Origin: Malus domestica
Lineage: Eukaryota; Streptophyta; Magnoliopsida; Rosales; Rosaceae
Length of the DNA: 64,000 nt
Assembly (NCBI RefSeq): GCF_042453785.1
Contig: NC_091670.1
Span: forward strand, 39,691,501-39,755,500
Direction of reading: 5' to 3'
Positions 11,633-23,236 of this stretch are shown one piece after another. The notes under the pieces were generated by a model. The model searched no databases, was not told where the DNA came from, and worked only from the letters and a program-made list of their open reading frames with translations. Made by a program: the position numbers and the translations under genes. Within the stretch, counting starts at the first letter, position 1. Each line of letters starts with the position of its first letter.

Positions 11633-12569
11633 GGTCATCTTCAACTGAGAGATGGCCAAATGGCTCCCTTTAGCCCTATAGCGCTGCAATAAATTATATT
11701 TTAATGAACAGTGATATGTCATATTTTATATTATCTCTAACTGAGGGGGTCAAAGGGCCATAGGCCAAATATAGCCATTTGACAAAAAAAATCTCCAATC
11801 GAGGGGGCCAAAGGGCCATGCCCATAGGCCAAACATAATTTATTATTTTAATTAAATTAATATGGTTAATTAAATTAAACTAAGGTTTTTAGACATATTT
11901 TGAGTGTTACATGTTGCTAAATGAATAAGCATTCGAATTTCTTATCTTTATATAACCTCAATAATTTTTTGGATATGATTTCGAGTGACATGTGTTGCTA
12001 ACATGAGTAACTCTCCAGATTTCTTATCTTTATGCAATCTCAATAGTTTTTCGGATAGGATTTCGAGCGACACGTATCAATATAGTGAGTAACTCTCCAG
12101 ATTTCTTATATTTATGTAATCTTAATAATTTTTCAGATAGGATTTCGAGTGCCACGTGTCGAGATGTAATTGGTTGTGCAAATTTTAGATGAGATTTTTA
12201 TCTAAATGACACTTCTTATTTTCAGCTTTCAATGTTGTAAGAATGATATAGGTATTTATAGGAAAAAATAAATCTTTTTTTTTTTAAATTCGTCCAAAAA
12301 AAAAATTCAAATTCCAACGATAAAATGTCAAGCTTGACATTTTAGAGGTGGAGGCTGGTAAAATGTCAAGCTTGACATTCTGGCGATGGAGGGCTGGTAA
12401 AATGTCAAGCTTGCCATTATGGCGCTAGACGGCTGGCTGGAAATGGCTAGCCCGCTGGTGTGATTTGGGGGTTTGGGCCTGATGGGGCCTTCAGTTAGAA
12501 ACTGTTTTCATGTCATTCAAAACTATTTTTAGCCCTATGACCCCTTGGCAAGATTGGTTAGAGATGACC
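11633..12569. mobile_element. PIF/Harbinger-type non-autonomous DNA transposon, 937 bp
   Basis: The element starts GGTCATCTTCAACTGAGAG and ends TTGGTTAGAGATGACC, which are inverted repeats of each other. The 3-bp TTA on both sides (11630-11632 and 12570-12572) is the TSD type of PIF/Harbinger. It has no transposase frame. Inside are about three degenerate direct repeats of an 85-90 bp unit (11900-12180) and three palindromic units (12321-12420). Its right end lies only 45 bases upstream of the cystatin ATG, so it occupies that gene's promoter region. Confidence 0.8.
12321..12420. repeat. Three palindromic repeats inside the Harbinger element
   Basis: A perfect 24-bp palindrome at 12321-12344, centred on AATGTCAAGCTTGACATT, is followed by two more copies at about 37-bp spacing. 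The second keeps the 18-bp core. The third has one change (gccatt). Linkers between them share ggctggtaaa. Confidence 0.85.
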
Positions 12570-13045
12570 TTATTACACGAAAGAAGGGCAGTCGATTAAG
12601 AAACTTGTGAAACATGCATCCTCGTCATCCTCATCACTTGATCACCAATATGTGCCTCGTCCTCTTCTTTGCCTCTGCCACCGCATCCATTTTCCTTCCC
12701 TCTGTCGTCGCATCTAGTTTATTTCCCTCTGCCGTATCGGTACCACGTTGGTGCGGTTGTTTTTATCCCGTTGACGTCAGGCACCCCAAATGGACACAGC
12801 TGACGAAGTTCTCCATCTTCGAGTACAACAAAAACCAATCGCCATCATGGCGGTCAGTTCCCAAAAATAGTCGCTTGGTTTTCCAACATATGGTTGAAGC
12901 CGAGTTGCCGGTCGTAGCAGGACATAATCATAAGCTTTTGATCAGGGCGGTGAACGAGTCATTGCCTGCAGGCAACCCATCTTTGATTTACGAGGCTACT
13001 GTCTACAAGTGTTCCTGGCAGAATATTAAGGAATTGAGGTCGTTT

Positions 13046-14586
13046 TGTAACACCCTGCCCCGAAAATATTTATTTTCGGCAATAATTATTGGTAATAGGC
13101 CCAAAAATTTAAACTCTCGTTTATTTAGCTGCCAATCTTCACAACACTTTAATTAAGTTCTTTAATTCCACACGTTCTATAACCTTAATTCTCTTAACAA
13201 AGCATAATACAATTTATTTATTAATTTACCACCTTTACTGCACTTAAATAAATTTACAATCTAAGAATAATTCTCAACTAAAATAAAATTCTCGATTATT
13301 TAAGACTGCATCTAACACTGTTAGGCTGCCTACGTACCCTTGAGCGAGATCCAGCCTCTCGTAGTTCACATACAATTCCCAATCCATTAACTTTAACATC
13401 TTAGTGATCAACAATCACAAATTCAGTCCAAACATTTTCATCACACCATGTGAACATAAATTATGGATTCAAAACATCAAAATTAGCATAAAAAATGGCA
13501 GAGTCGTCCCACTGGCCAGGTGCCGCCACACGCGCCGCCACGGGTGGCGGTCGGCCGCCCCAACTCGCCGGAAAAATCAACTTTTTCCAAAAATTTCCAA
13601 ATTTTACAGTTAAGTAGATCTTAATGAGTAGAACAACTTTCATATCTGTGGCCAAAGCCAATTTAGTCAGGAAACACCTCAATTGCCCACGAACTGTCGG
13701 AACCCTTATTTTTTAGTGTTCTTGATTCGGCTCCAAAACAACTCCGACGCCCTAACCAAATCATGGGCTTTGTTCCTGGGTTTAGGGAGAGTGTTTTGGT
13801 GGTGGAAATGGGAGGCGTTAGTTTTAAATTGTGGCGAATTGAAGCCCAACCCATGCACCCCTTCGTACGGTTTTCACCCACAATCCACCCAATTTTCCTA
13901 CATTTTCGAATGAAAATGGAAGTGAGATCGATGGTTCTCGAGGTAAGGATCATTTTGACACCAACCTTGTCATCAACGGTGACCGGAGTTGGAAGATTAC
14001 GCCGGATCGGGTCACGGGTTGGGGAAAACCCGATTTCCCCATCTTTCTCCCTTTCTTTCCTTTCCCTCCCGGTCTTCTCCCTCATCGGTCCCCTTCCCTC
14101 CTTATTCCTCCTCTCCTTTAAATCCCAGACGTCCACGTGGCTGATCAGATTTCTCCAGAAATCTAGAGCCTTCCAAATTAATGACCAATTTACGATTTTG
14201 TCCCTAACTTTAAACGTTAATAACTCTTTCGTTATAACTCCGTTTCATGAACAGTTTGAGCCCACGTGTTCGTGAGGTCGAGCTCTATTCTCAAATATAA
14301 ATTGTGACCTAAAAAGGTCGACGGATTTTAAATAATTAATTTCCAACTTCAAACTTCTTAACTAGTTTAATTTAAAACTAGATTCAAATAAATTAATATA
14401 ATTTCTCAATGAATAACATAAAATCTCGATAACACTTTACGTAACTTATAATAATTTTCGGAAACAAAACTTTAAAATTTCCCAATTCTATTTCCATAAT
14501 CATAAATCGATTTATTTTCGATTTTCCCCACATATTCATAATTATGAATAACTATTTCATATATTTAAAATTTTCAGGGTATTACA
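13046..14586. mobile_element. Solo LTR (1541 bp) inside the cystatin gene
   Basis: The element starts TGTAACACCCTG and ends CAGGGTATTACA, with the TG...CA termini of LTRs. It is flanked by the 5-bp TSD CGTTT (13041-13045 and 14587-14591). It has no primer site, polypurine tract or protein-coding domain, so it reads as one LTR left by recombination between the two LTRs of a full element. The length and TGTAACACCC start suggest a Ty3/Gypsy origin. Confidence 0.85.
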
Positions 14587-14629
14587 CGTTTGTTGGAGTA
14601 GAAAATTCATTTATTGTGGATTATGGAAC

Positions 14630-15470
14630 CAGTGGCGGATCTAGGATTTTAACTTAGGGTGGTCCCAATATAAAAGCTCAAAAAAAAAAAAAAAAAAAAC
14701 AAGACGAGAAGAAAGAAGAAGGCGTGCAAGACATTACCCCAATCAGTCTCTTCCCTTAAATCAAGAGAAAGGTGATTTACATACCCTTACCCTAAAGATT
14801 ACAATGAGCCTTACCCTGGAAATTTACCCTAGGGGTCACTTTGGTAGTAGACTCTATATGCAGCATCAGTAGATGCATCATCACAACAGGATGGCAAAAT
14901 TATTTAATGGACAGAGTCAAAGAGAGTACAAACTACAAACCTCTTTGACCAAGAAGAAGACCAGCGGCTAGCCTCCAAACCAGAGCTTTATACAAAGAAA
15001 AAAATGCAGAAGGGTTACAGATTTTCACTAAAGATGTCGTCGACTCGTTGCCCCGCCCGTCGATGCAACGGTGAACAGAAACTAGAGTGTAGTAGATAGT
15101 TGATAGATGCCGTAAGGAACAGAAGCGGGCCGAGTGGCAGACGATTAGGTATTATTGGTAAAGTGAAGGTTCTGATTGCTGAATGAGCTAATTGCTCTAT
15201 CATGTGAGGGTTCTCACGTGACTCGTGAGTGAGGTTTTAAAATTTTTTAATGACTTGGCTTAAAATGACGTCATTTTGGCCAAGTCATTTTGAAAAAAAA
15301 ATTTGGCTTTCTTCTTCCTCCTCCTGAAATGCACAGCGTGCAGCACCCATGATTGTTGTTCTTCTCCATCACTGCCCAGACTTGGGTGGTCCTTGAAGAT
15401 CCTCACAGCCATTTTTTCGAGCTTCGGATGGTCCCGGGACCACCCTGGTCCCTTAATAGATCCGCCCCTG
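14630..15470. mobile_element. Non-autonomous hAT transposon (841 bp) inside the cystatin gene
   Basis: The termini CAGTGGCGGATCTAGG and AGATCCGCCCCTG are imperfect inverted repeats of the hAT type. The exact 8-bp duplication TATGGAAC lies at 14622-14629 and 15471-15478, the TSD length of hAT elements. No transposase is encoded; the internal frames match nothing. Confidence 0.9.
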
Positions 15471-15545
15471 TATGGAACAATATGCTTCATGGAAGGAAGG
15501 ATGATGTCTAAAGTTCCAGCTACTTTTAAGTTCATAATTTTTTAA

Positions 15546-16567
15546 ATTTATTTGCGAGTATAATGTAGTATATGTTTTTACCAGTTTACTTATAATTTTA
15601 AATGTGAAATGTTAAATTCAATATTCTTTCCAAATTCAAATATGAAAAAACTGTAGCAATGATCTTTTAACTTTAAACCAATTAGAGCGTTAGTTCTCAA
15701 CTAAAAATTCGTGACCATTAGTTCCTTAACTCATCAAACCGTGCAGCTTTGGTCGTTTTTGTTAACTCCATCAAAATAGTTATGGTGGAAGGACCATTCC
15801 TACAATTAGGTTAAAGTTGAGTGACCATTTCTCCAATTAGATTAAAGTTAAGGATCATTGCTCTAATTGAGTTAAAGTTGAGGGACCATTGTTATAATTT
15901 TTTTGTTTTGATTTTTCATATTTGTCTCTTAATTTAGCTTTACATGCGTGACACATAACTCTTTTTAACGAAAGTTTTGACGAAATTGACGAAAATGATC
16001 ATAGTTACACGTTTAGATGAGTTAAGAACAATGATCACATATTTTTTAGTTGAAATAATCACAGCTCCATTTCAGTTAAAGTTGAAGGACCGCTGCTACA
16101 ATTTCTTTTTGAAATCATGATAAGAAGTTCAAATAGATGAATATATGTACATGTGAAGGAATAAGTAAGTTACACGTCTGTTATTCACGAAATTTAAACA
16201 TAAATTTTTTTATTTATAAATGAAAAAATATCACTCAACGTATTACTAAGGACACGGTTAATTATGTAGATTGATTTGTGCACATTTTATGCAACTTTTG
16301 AATCGCCAAGAGGATAAACGGCAAGAACAAATATAGGTAAAGATGTTATCTTTTGTAACAGTGGGTCTGAAAGTCACATCGCACTCACCAAACCAAGCGC
16401 ACGACTGTATGCGGCGGTCATGAATACTGAACCAGAGACTCACCTCTCGTCTCTTAGGTCTTAGCTGTTTCACGGAAACTCCAGAGTCAAAGAGTAGTAC
16501 GGACAAGGACACCATGATAAAATCCCAGAAATAACACAAGGCAATTCGCAGAGAGAGAGAGAGGGAG
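15546..16567. other. Intergenic region before BAC1
   Basis: It holds the repeat listed at 15651-16102 and then about 400 bases of ordinary sequence. The last 30 bases before the BAC1 ATG are GA-rich leader. A 93-codon minus-strand frame at 16258-16539 has no recognisable features and lies where the BAC1 promoter should be. Confidence 0.5.
15651..16102. repeat. Inverted-end repeat with internal direct repeats
   Basis: The ends ctgtagcaatgatc...aacttta and taaagttgaaggaccgctgctacaa are imperfect inverted repeats. Inside, a unit like agttaaagttgagggaccattgctacaa recurs three to four times with divergence. It is a non-autonomous element of uncertain superfamily; no TSD was resolved. Confidence 0.5.
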
Positions 16568-18710
16568 ATGGCGGATAGTTCCGGTTACAAGGAGTACTTG
16601 GCAGGCTTGATTGCGGGCGTGGCCACCGTTGGAATCGGCCATCCCTTTGACACCGTCAAGGTAAAATCACATTGTTTGATTTTGTTAACTTTCAGTGGGT
16701 TTAAAGATGGTGAGGTTTACTTTAATGGGCATTGCTTTTAATTTCATTTCAATTGTAATTTGATAGAATTAGGAAGTAAAATCGATGAACAATGCCAAAG
16801 TTTAATTGTTGGAATCTGGGTAATTCAAATTTTGACTGAAAATGTTGGATTGGTTTGATATTAGTGAAAAAACAAAATTTTGATGATATACTGAACTTGG
16901 TTTTAGTAGCAACTTACAGAGCTTAATTTTCCTTTTGGTAGATAATATTACACTGTTGGCCTGTTTTCTTGTTAGCTTAATATTTTGTTAAATTTTCCAT
17001 GGCCAAGCTGTAATCTTTCGATTAATCATCGTCTTGTCACACTGTAGATGGTGATTTTAGGATATTGTTTACCTTGAAGATTATCTTTTGTGAACTGTTC
17101 GAATGGATGAAAATTGAATCATTTCTCTTCATTTGTAAAATTGTGCCTTCAGCTATGGTCGTCTTGAAATCGAATTTCTTATGCGTGGAATACTTATTGA
17201 ATTAGGTAAAGATGCAAAAACACAACACTTCAGCACAAGGGATTACGTACAGGAATAGTTTGCATTGTACTGCAAGGGTACTAAGGACTGAAGGGGTATG
17301 ATTCTGAACTTTCTCTTGTTAGTTATCTCTAACACAACGATCTAGCGTTGTTTTTTTTATTTTGGAAAGGGTGCTGATGTTATAGAATTTGAACTTTCGC
17401 ATTATCCTTTCCAGTTGAGCTGACTGATGTTGGGTCCTTGACAGATTAAAGGACTTTACAGGGGGGCAACATCATCTTTTGTGGGAATGGCTTTTGAGAG
17501 TTCACTTCTTTTCGGCATGTATTCCCAGATGAAACAGTCACTGCAGGTTTGAACGGAAACCAAGTGGACAAACTTTGTTGCTATTTGCAATGATCTGGAT
17601 AATGGCTTCTGTTAGATGCATGATTATGAACCAGTGATGCATGACTATGAACCAGTTTAGTGACTTTATCAATATGATTTCTATAAAGATATTGTGTATC
17701 TGTTATATGGTTCTAATGTGGCATTCTTATTAATCCTAATGACACTTGAAGGGAAGTGCACAAGGTGTAGGGCCACAGCCCCAAGTCATAATTCCGTCTG
17801 CAGCTTATAGTGGAGCAGTCATCAGTTTTATATTATGCCCGTCGGAGCTTGTGAAGGTAACCGGAATTGGAGGGTTTTCATATTGTACAGTTGCTTTTTG
17901 CAGTATGCTTATTACACTCAGCTTTTCCAGTGTAGGATGCAAATTCAAGGCACAGACTCTGTGGTTCCAATGTCCAGAAGATATGGCAGTCCTCTTGATT
18001 GTGCCCTTACAACTGTGAAAAATGATGGGGTGAGAAAATACTGTGCTTTCTGGCCAGCATAATTTTTTGATGATCTTTGTAGCTGATGGAATGCTTTTTA
18101 GGTCAGAGGAATTTTTCGAGGAGGTTTTACAACATTGCTAAGAGAAGGTATTGGGAATTCAGTCTTTTTCAGTGTTTATGAGTATGTCCGCTATTACATG
18201 CATTTGCAACTGAGGTCTGCTTCACCCGACCACAGAAACTTGATTGACGTTGGAGTTGGGATTGCTAGTGGAGGCCTTGGTGGTATAGCTGTATGTATCT
18301 TCACAATTTGTCCTTCTCTAGTACTCATGTTCACATTTAATTCCACTATTTTAAATTCTCATTTTCTTCATTCCCTACTTCCAGTTTTGGTTGGCTGTTC
18401 TACCCTTGGATGTGGCAAAAACCATAATTCAGACGACTCAAGATAAGAATTCTTCAAGAAATCCATTTCATATCCTGAGCTCGGTAAGAACACCTCCCTC
18501 TTTCCCCCCACCCCCCACCCCCCACCCCCCAATATCTAAATGGACTCAACGAGCCTTTTCTTTTCTCCTCTGTAGATTTACAGAAGTGCTGGATTGAAAG
18601 GATGCTATATTGGCTTGGGTCCTACTATTGTTCGGGCTTTTCCTGCTAATGCAGCCGCAATCGTCACCTGGGAGGTGGCCATAAAACTATTAGGCATCAA
18701 GCGCGACTAA
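16568..18710 (+). CDS. BAC1: BAC1, mitochondrial basic amino acid (arginine) carrier
   Basis: This is a member of the mitochondrial carrier family that moves arginine, ornithine and related basic amino acids across the inner membrane, supplying mitochondrial arginase during seed nitrogen mobilisation. Exons: 16568-16660, 17206-17295, 17445-17546, 17752-17856, 17931-18029, 18102-18290, 18385-18483, 18576-18710. All are phase-0 multiples of three with GT/AG introns, giving 303 residues. The three carrier repeats are marked by PFDTVKVKMQ, PSELVKCRMQ and PLDVAKTIIQ, and the C-terminus is GIKRD. Motifs such as GLYRGATSSF and GPTIVRAFPANAAAI agree closely with what I remember of Arabidopsis BAC1 (311 residues). 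The start has a GA-rich leader and no upstream in-frame alternative. A (C)n-rich stretch at 18507-18531 lies in intron 7. The gene is convergent with the SPL gene downstream. Confidence 0.95.
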
Positions 18711-19597
18711 GGATTCTCTTCTCTACTATAACCAAATGTGTCTAACCTATTTGGCAATTCCTGAAGCACATTTAGCCAGAGAAAATTCTTTCACCCGGAA
18801 GAACTCCTAGGATGTACTGTACACTTTTTCTTGAATTAAGGAGTGCTTAACATTTTTCTACAAGAAAATGTTTGGTGATTGTTGTAAGATTGTTTTGTTG
18901 GATCCTTTCCAATTGTACTGATTGCGGAAAGGTTTGTATCGACGGATTTCACATATTTGATTGTAGTTTCTGTCAACTGAAATGAAATAGAAACAAAGCA
19001 TCCAAGAGATTGCTGCTGAACCCTTAATGAATCCATTTTCTGGTACTACAATTCGTCTGCCTCTGTTTTGGTTGCTATTTTTCTGTGTTTGCTTTTACAA
19101 TTTTTTGAAGGATTGAGCGAAAGAAGGTCCGAACATTGCTATGTCAAATAGTAAATTCGATAACCCTCCCGACCCATCACACCCAAAATTTACAGGTTTG
19201 CGTTCTATTATGAGTGAATGACGGGTTCATATTTGTGGCTATACTAGCATCAACAAATAATATACACGTTATAATTTAACTAAATTGGTAACATTACTTA
19301 ACAGTGTGTGATAGTTCATTTTACTTTAACATCATCCATAACATATAAATGAACGCTAGCTTAAGAGTGAGAGCTTGGAAAAAGAAATCATGATAATGCA
19401 TGTTGAACAGTTGAAATACTGATATATTAAAAAGCATGTGAAGAAAACAAGAATCATCATCAGCAACTGAACAGATCAAACAATGTAGGTTTGTTTCAAA
19501 TTACCGCCAAGCAATGAACAACAAACATTAAGCATGCTATGCATATTTGTTTGGTTACAGATCAATGCAAAGCAATTCTTCCTCAAACACATACAAC

Positions 19598-19599
<2 letters not shown>
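18711..19599. other. Convergent intergenic spacer between BAC1 and SPL
   Basis: It contains the BAC1 3' UTR and the distal 3' side of the SPL transcript. No additional gene or clear transposon is visible. Confidence 0.5.

Positions 19600-19653
<54 letters not shown>
19600..19653. repeat. (GA)27 microsatellite
   Basis: A pure GA tract of about 54 bases. On the SPL sense strand it is a CT tract 30 bases downstream of the miR156 site, so it may be part of the 3' UTR. Confidence 0.95.
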
Positions 19654-19656
<3 letters not shown>

Positions 19657-19682
19657 ACTGGTGCATGATCAAGGCTGAGGGT

Positions 19683-19702
19683 TGACAGAAGAGAGAGAGC
19701 AT
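19683..19702 (-). promoter_or_regulatory. miR156 target site in the SPL 3' UTR
   Basis: The plus strand reads TGACAGAAGAGAGAGAGCAT, so the minus-strand mRNA carries the complement. It differs from the canonical SPL3-type site (GTGCTCTCTCTCTTCTGTCA) only at its first base. It lies 57 bases past the stop codon, the usual place in the SPL3/4/5 clade. Pairing should direct cleavage or translational repression in juvenile tissue. Confidence 0.9.
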
Positions 19703-19758
19703 ATCATATGCTAGTGGAAACAGGCATCCACGTGAAAAGATTATATATATCTAATTAC

Positions 19759-21115
19759 TTAATTAGACGTGCCTCCATGTCCATGGTATTCCGATGAAGT
19801 TTTCCGACGCCGCTCATTGTGTCCAGCTAATCGCCTGCGACAACTCCTTTTACTGTCATCAAACTCTGATAGGCTATGAAACCTGTCGATGCACCACCAT
19901 TCATTCATTATTCGAGTCATGAGTGTACTTTTTACGGTGCAATTAATGCACCTTTTTAAAATTGCATTGAAGTTTATCAGTGACATATCGACAATCTTAT
20001 CGTCCGTAAATAAATTATAAAGGTAAACTATCAACAATATCAATAATATCGATGAAATATTCGCTTTAAAAAAATTACAGTTAAACGCACTACAGAAAAA
20101 TATGTATGTGTGTATATATATAAGTTATGCAGTTCTATATATAAATTTAATGGTTCATGAAATTAACAGAAATTATATGTCAAAATGAATAGTAATTAGG
20201 CAACAGTTAAGAAAGTCTTTTAGATTATCTCCATATATAAGAAATGGCATGAAATTGAAGTTGTGGGGTTGTTGCTGTTCCCCCTCCTCAACGCCATTTG
20301 ACAAGTTTAATTCATACTGATTCTGTGACCTACTACACATCAACTCTTACCTTTTTGGTTAACCAAATTATAAGCTATTTGGGAACCCTTTGTTCTGAAA
20401 AGACTTTTAGGGTTTGGAAAAACGGAAGACTTATCATGAAACCCTACATTTCACTGCAAAAGAGCTTTCTGTAGGGTAGTTTTTTTTAATTTTTTGGCTT
20501 GATAAATAAGCATCCACATGAGAGAAGAACTCATATAGATGAAATTTAAGAGAGAAAAAGAATTTGAAGGTTGTCTAAATGTTTAAGAAATACAGTTGTT
20601 ATTGGCAAATCCGAAAAGGTCCTTTTGTACTCTAATTTTCAAAAACATAAGAAATTTTTTATATACAGAGTGCACGATGACATTTTTAGACTACCGATAA
20701 TAATACCTAATTAAAACGCAAAATTTGATGACATTAACCAATGTAAGATAAAACATATAGCAAGAAGTGAAATTCACAAAACCATGGTAGTTGAAAAAGA
20801 TGGTTCTAAAATTGTTACCTGCTACATTGCTGGCAAAAACGCTGCCGGAATCCACCCACGACTATCGACGGAGCCTTGGCATGAACATCACAGACCTTGT
20901 GGCGGCGGTAGTATTGCTTTAAATCACTCAAGTCAGCAGTGCAATTATCTACCTGACAACATGGCCCTGCCGTAGACCCTCCTGCACCAGATCTTCTCCC
21001 TGTAGGAGTAGCAGCAGTACTATTCACCATCGTCACTCTTGCTCTCCCCTCATCCTCACCATACACTATTGATGGTCTCCTACTCCTACTTTCTTCTTCC
21101 TCCTCCTCCTCCTCT

Positions 21116-21147
<32 letters not shown>

Positions 21148-21201
21148 CTCCACCTCGTATTTCGACATGGTCCTCTTTCCATGAGCTCTGCCTGAATCCA
21201 T
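19759..21201 (-). CDS. SPL3: SPL3-type squamosa promoter-binding-like factor
   Basis: This is a nuclear SBP-box transcription factor that binds GTAC cores and promotes phase change and flowering. Exon 1 is 21201-20819 and exon 2 is 19882-19759, a 168-residue protein with one 936-bp intron. The intron splits the SBP domain after QQCSR, the conserved position. The domain runs from CCQVDNC to RRRKTSSE. Zinc site 1 uses Cys-Cys-Cys-His (last two in KVCDVH) and zinc site 2 uses FCQQC, FHSL and the Cys of KRSC. The bipartite nuclear signal is [17 protein letters not shown]. The small size, single intron and 3' UTR miR156 site place it with SPL3/4/5. The N-terminal third is dominated by a run of about 20 glutamates coded by GAG/GAA triplets (about 21094-21155). 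The start at [10 protein letters not shown] is chosen by family convention; an in-frame ATG 19 codons upstream is possible. Confidence 0.93.
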
Positions 21202-21624
21202 ATTTTTCAGACGAAAAGAGGAGGAAAGAAATAAGAGGAGAAGTGATGGAATAGTCAAAGGAGAAGTAGACTAAAATGAAAACATTGATCATACAGCAAA
21301 GGTGTGGAAAAAGGAAGAGAAGTATGTGTGTGTGAGGACCACAAGTTCCATTTTGTTCCCTTGTGAGCACAAGTGTAATAGTGAATGGTAGCTCCAAAGC
21401 CTAGATTAAAGCCAAATTTTATTTACTCCAACAACACATCATCTACATATCTGATGTTAACACTACAACAGCACACAACCACAGTGCAAGCTCATGACCA
21501 CTAATTAACTTTTTTCTCCCAACCTAACCTCAATTTTCACCCTTAATGCTCTTTTAGAGGTGTTTCGCCATAATTTCATTTGGAAAATCACTTTGGGTAA
21601 TTTTATGGAGAAGCACCACTTATA

Positions 21625-21975
21625 GAGCATGTCTAATGGTAAGGGCAAGGGTCATGGGCTAAAGATAAAATCCAGCCTCCCAAACTGACATCATTCATGA
21701 AATCCATCATTTCAAATTTCCTTGTTCTAACGGTGAGAGAGGCTAGAGGCTAAAAAGTGTTAGGTGACTCGTTTTCATTGGCTACTAGTATTGTCCTAAA
21801 CTGCCCTCTTAAGAAGTTTTGGGCAAGACCTAGGGCTAATTTGGCCTCACAACTAGCCTTGGGCTCCAACTAGCTTAGGTTGGTTCTTGGTTGAGTGCAT
21901 AAGAAAGTTTTTCTTTGCAACTTAGGGCTCGATCTTCTTCTACCCTAAGCTTAAACCTATGAGTTAGATATGCTC
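21625..21975. mobile_element. MITE with GAGCATGTCTAA ends
   Basis: The ends GAGCATGTCTAA and TTAGATATGCTC are inverted repeats, and TTATA flanks both sides. The interior carries gggctagaggct / agcctagg-like words. The terminal GAGCA resembles the Harbinger element at 23237, so a Tourist-like origin is likely. Confidence 0.65.
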
Positions 21976-22090
21976 TTATATGCTTCTTCTCATTCCAAAC
22001 GATCCCCTAATCACTAATTATATAAGGTAGCTACGGGCACGAATTAGGTAACTAAATTTGGGGTCGATTGAGCCATCTAGATTAGAGACG

Positions 22091-22260
22091 AGAGATTTTT
22101 CAGTGTGACTGGTACACGAGATGGTACACCACATGTCATTATACAAATGATGGGATATATGTGCTAAAAAGTTAATAACTTAAAAAATAAAATTTCTCAC
22201 CACTTGTATTAAAATACATAATGTACCACTTGTATTTCCGTCACAATTAAAAATTTCTCG
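22091..22260. mobile_element. MITE family B, copy 1
   Basis: About 170 bp, bounded by agagatttttcagtgtgac and its partner aattaaaaatttctcg. The interior is near-symmetrical, with ggtacaccacatgt and aatgtaccacttgta. The same family occurs at 40810-40979 and, interrupted, at 55976-59130. Confidence 0.7.
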
Positions 22261-23236
22261 TGAGAGACAGAGCAGGCTAGGGGTGAACTAGAGCTAGGTT
22301 ATTTGGTAAGAATATTTTGTAATTAGAGGTGGACTGGAGCACACCGAAATGCATGCATGTGTGACTATTGCGCCATCTAATTTTTATATGAACAAGACTT
22401 GGTTGCTGAAGAATCAGCAACCCTTCCTACTGAGATCCAATCACGGCTGAATATGTGTTCAAGTTGTGATTTTTTAATCACAATTTGAACTTGTGTCTTG
22501 CCGTGATAGGCTCTCAGCAAGAGGGGCTGCTGATTCTTTAAGCAGCGAAGTTAAATTCTTTTTATATAGAATAGAGTTTATGTCTAATCCAATCATGGAG
22601 CAAAAGGTAACTACACATGTTGGACTTGGATCAACCTAATCGACAACCCAATGGTTGTACAGATGAATTTGATTTGTACATCTGTGATTTTGTTAGAAGC
22701 CTAAAACCCTACAAGCCAGTCATATATGTGTGTTTGTGTGTGTATATATATATTATAGGGTTAGGTTTAACTGTATATATAGTCTTTTTCATACAGAGTG
22801 CGACGATTCCTTCATTTACATTGTATTATTGGAAAGTGAAGGTGAAAGAGAAACCCTATATGGTCCAATGATGTAGCAAGAGTGCCCTATCATGTTTTGA
22901 CACATATGGTACTGTATATTGTCTACTATTTCGTGTCCTTCGAGTCTCGCTCATAGTTGTTGGCCCCCTCTTCCCTTTCTTTTCTTTTCACACTACATTT
23001 TATGGTGTTAGCCAACTGGTTTTTGCAGCAATGGATGTTAGCCAGTTTCTGTCGATCTTTCTATATCTGCTTGGACCACACAGTCCTCGAATATACGTTG
23101 TCGTTTATAAATAGCAAAAGGTCCCCATTTGTACGATCCAACCCATGAGCAGGTTCTTGTGCAACATAATGTATGGATGGGTTTCAAATCTAGTTCCTTG
23201 GATTCGGATCAATTAGTATAACATGTTCATCATTAA

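Larger units (their letters stand above)
12614..15545 (+). pseudogene. Phytocystatin-like gene broken by two transposons
   Basis: The frame encodes a hydrophobic N-terminus (secretion signal likely, residues 13-40) and then a cystatin domain. That domain has a FSIFEYNK helix end, the reactive-loop motif PVVAG in place of the family's QVVAG, and the second-loop Trp in CSWQNIKELRSF. Phytocystatins inhibit papain-like cysteine proteases. A solo LTR (13046-14586) cuts the frame at codon 144 and a hAT element (14630-15470) cuts it again 38 bases later. Without the two insertions and one copy of each TSD, the frame stays open to a stop at 15543-15545 for 178 codons, with no other lesion. The tail past LRSF is longer than usual for the family, and the start could be Met13. 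As it stands, translation would run 36 codons into the LTR. The N-terminal Gly motif is not evident, so inhibitory activity is uncertain. Confidence 0.8.
21202..23236. other. SPL upstream region
   Basis: This is the promoter side of SPL on the minus strand. It contains two small elements (21625-21975 and 22091-22260). The remaining 1.4 kb holds no gene that I can recognise; the short frames at 22617-22871 and 22957-23148 show no protein features. Confidence 0.5.

Noticed and set aside
13663..14136. 157-codon minus-strand frame
   Set aside because: It lies wholly inside the solo LTR and resembles no protein.
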